In this document: positions 63,961 to 64,000 of the stretch, piece by piece
How the letters are laid out: the number at the start of each line of letters is the position of its first letter
Position numbering within the stretch: position 1 is the first letter of the stretch
NCBI GenBank assembly: GCA_012934845.2
Contig: WNNJ02001514.1
Span: 35,774 to 99,773, forward strand
DNA: 64,000 nucleotides
Direction of reading: 5' to 3'
From: Pomphorhynchus laevis
Taxonomy: Eukaryota; Acanthocephala; Palaeacanthocephala; Echinorhynchida; Pomphorhynchidae
Translations under genes and position numbers: made by a program
Notes under the pieces: generated by a model
The model's input: the letters and a program-made list of their open reading frames with translations, nothing else
What the model was told of the DNA's origin: nothing
Databases searched by the model: none

Positions 63961-64000
63961 AATGTCGTTCGACGAAAATTTTGAACCACCCTCGTCGCCA

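Larger units (their letters stand above)
59645..64000 (-). mobile_element. Ty3/gypsy LTR retrotransposon (fossil), 5' LTR outside window
   Basis: Parts in element order: primer-binding-site-like TGGCGACGAGG at the window edge (64000 down), Gag with zinc knuckles, aspartic protease, RT, RNase H, integrase, polypurine tract (about 59837-59850) and a 3' LTR at 59645-59836. The coding part is one uninterrupted Gag-Pol frame, so the element looks whole over the visible part and is probably young. Its 5' LTR would lie just past the window. Domain order RT-RNase H-integrase is that of Ty3/gypsy (Metaviridae), resembling the lineage common in invertebrates with a fused Gag-Pol and no envelope. It is in the same orientation as PARP2, about 0.4 kb upstream. 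Confidence 0.93.

Noticed and set aside
1-64000. CRISPR arrays, rRNA genes or prokaryotic operons
   Set aside because: No regularly spaced short repeats of CRISPR type, no rRNA-like sequence, and spliced eukaryotic gene structure throughout.

Overview
This is a strongly AT-rich, repeat-dense stretch of an animal (invertebrate) genome. It is eukaryotic because its one clear host gene is split into many short exons with GT-AG introns, and because most of the rest is retroelement debris: LINEs of three or four lineages, Penelope-like elements, a Ty3/gypsy LTR element, inverted-repeat (MITE-like) elements and satellites. The host gene reads with the standard genetic code. I cannot name the species.

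Layout. 1-4900: AT-rich, gene-free, with one palindromic element. 4930-8660: a Penelope-like element (PLE) remnant split by an RTE-clade LINE. 9630-14480: about a dozen dispersed copies of a repeat that is the 3' non-coding region of the same PLE family, interrupted by a 354-bp satellite array. 14480-23860: gene-free AT-rich DNA, except for a 2-kb repeat unit (18748-20701) whose head carries a tRNA-like pol III promoter and a hammerhead-like core. 23870-24450: a G+C-richer LINE remnant. 24780-27845: the best-preserved PLE, with its GIY-YIG endonuclease upstream of the reverse transcriptase (the Naiad-type permuted order). 28496-30451: a second, nearly identical copy of the 2-kb unit. 33100-34374: two palindromic elements. 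35260-42335: LINE-into-PLE nested insertions (CR1/L2-like and Jockey-like).

44661-59269, minus strand: a poly(ADP-ribose) polymerase 2 (PARP2) gene, the only host gene I can support. Twelve well-supported exons, plus two tentative short 5' exons, give a predicted protein of about 509 residues with WGR, PARP-regulatory and catalytic domains and an intact H-Y-E triad. All reading frames join in phase. Its introns hold an RTE fragment, a PLE fragment, a LINE tail, a palindromic element, a 0.44-kb foldback element, an 85-bp duplication covering a splice acceptor, and a 21-bp-type minisatellite. About 0.4 kb upstream of the gene, in the same orientation, lies a Ty3/gypsy element (59645 to the window edge) that looks whole over the part visible.

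Apart from PARP2, what links the window is the Penelope-like family. Its coding copies, its 3' non-coding repeats and several small elements with hammerhead-like cores make up a large share of the recognisable repeats. Exon borders come from reading the sequence and matching it to family knowledge; no alignment or transcript was available.
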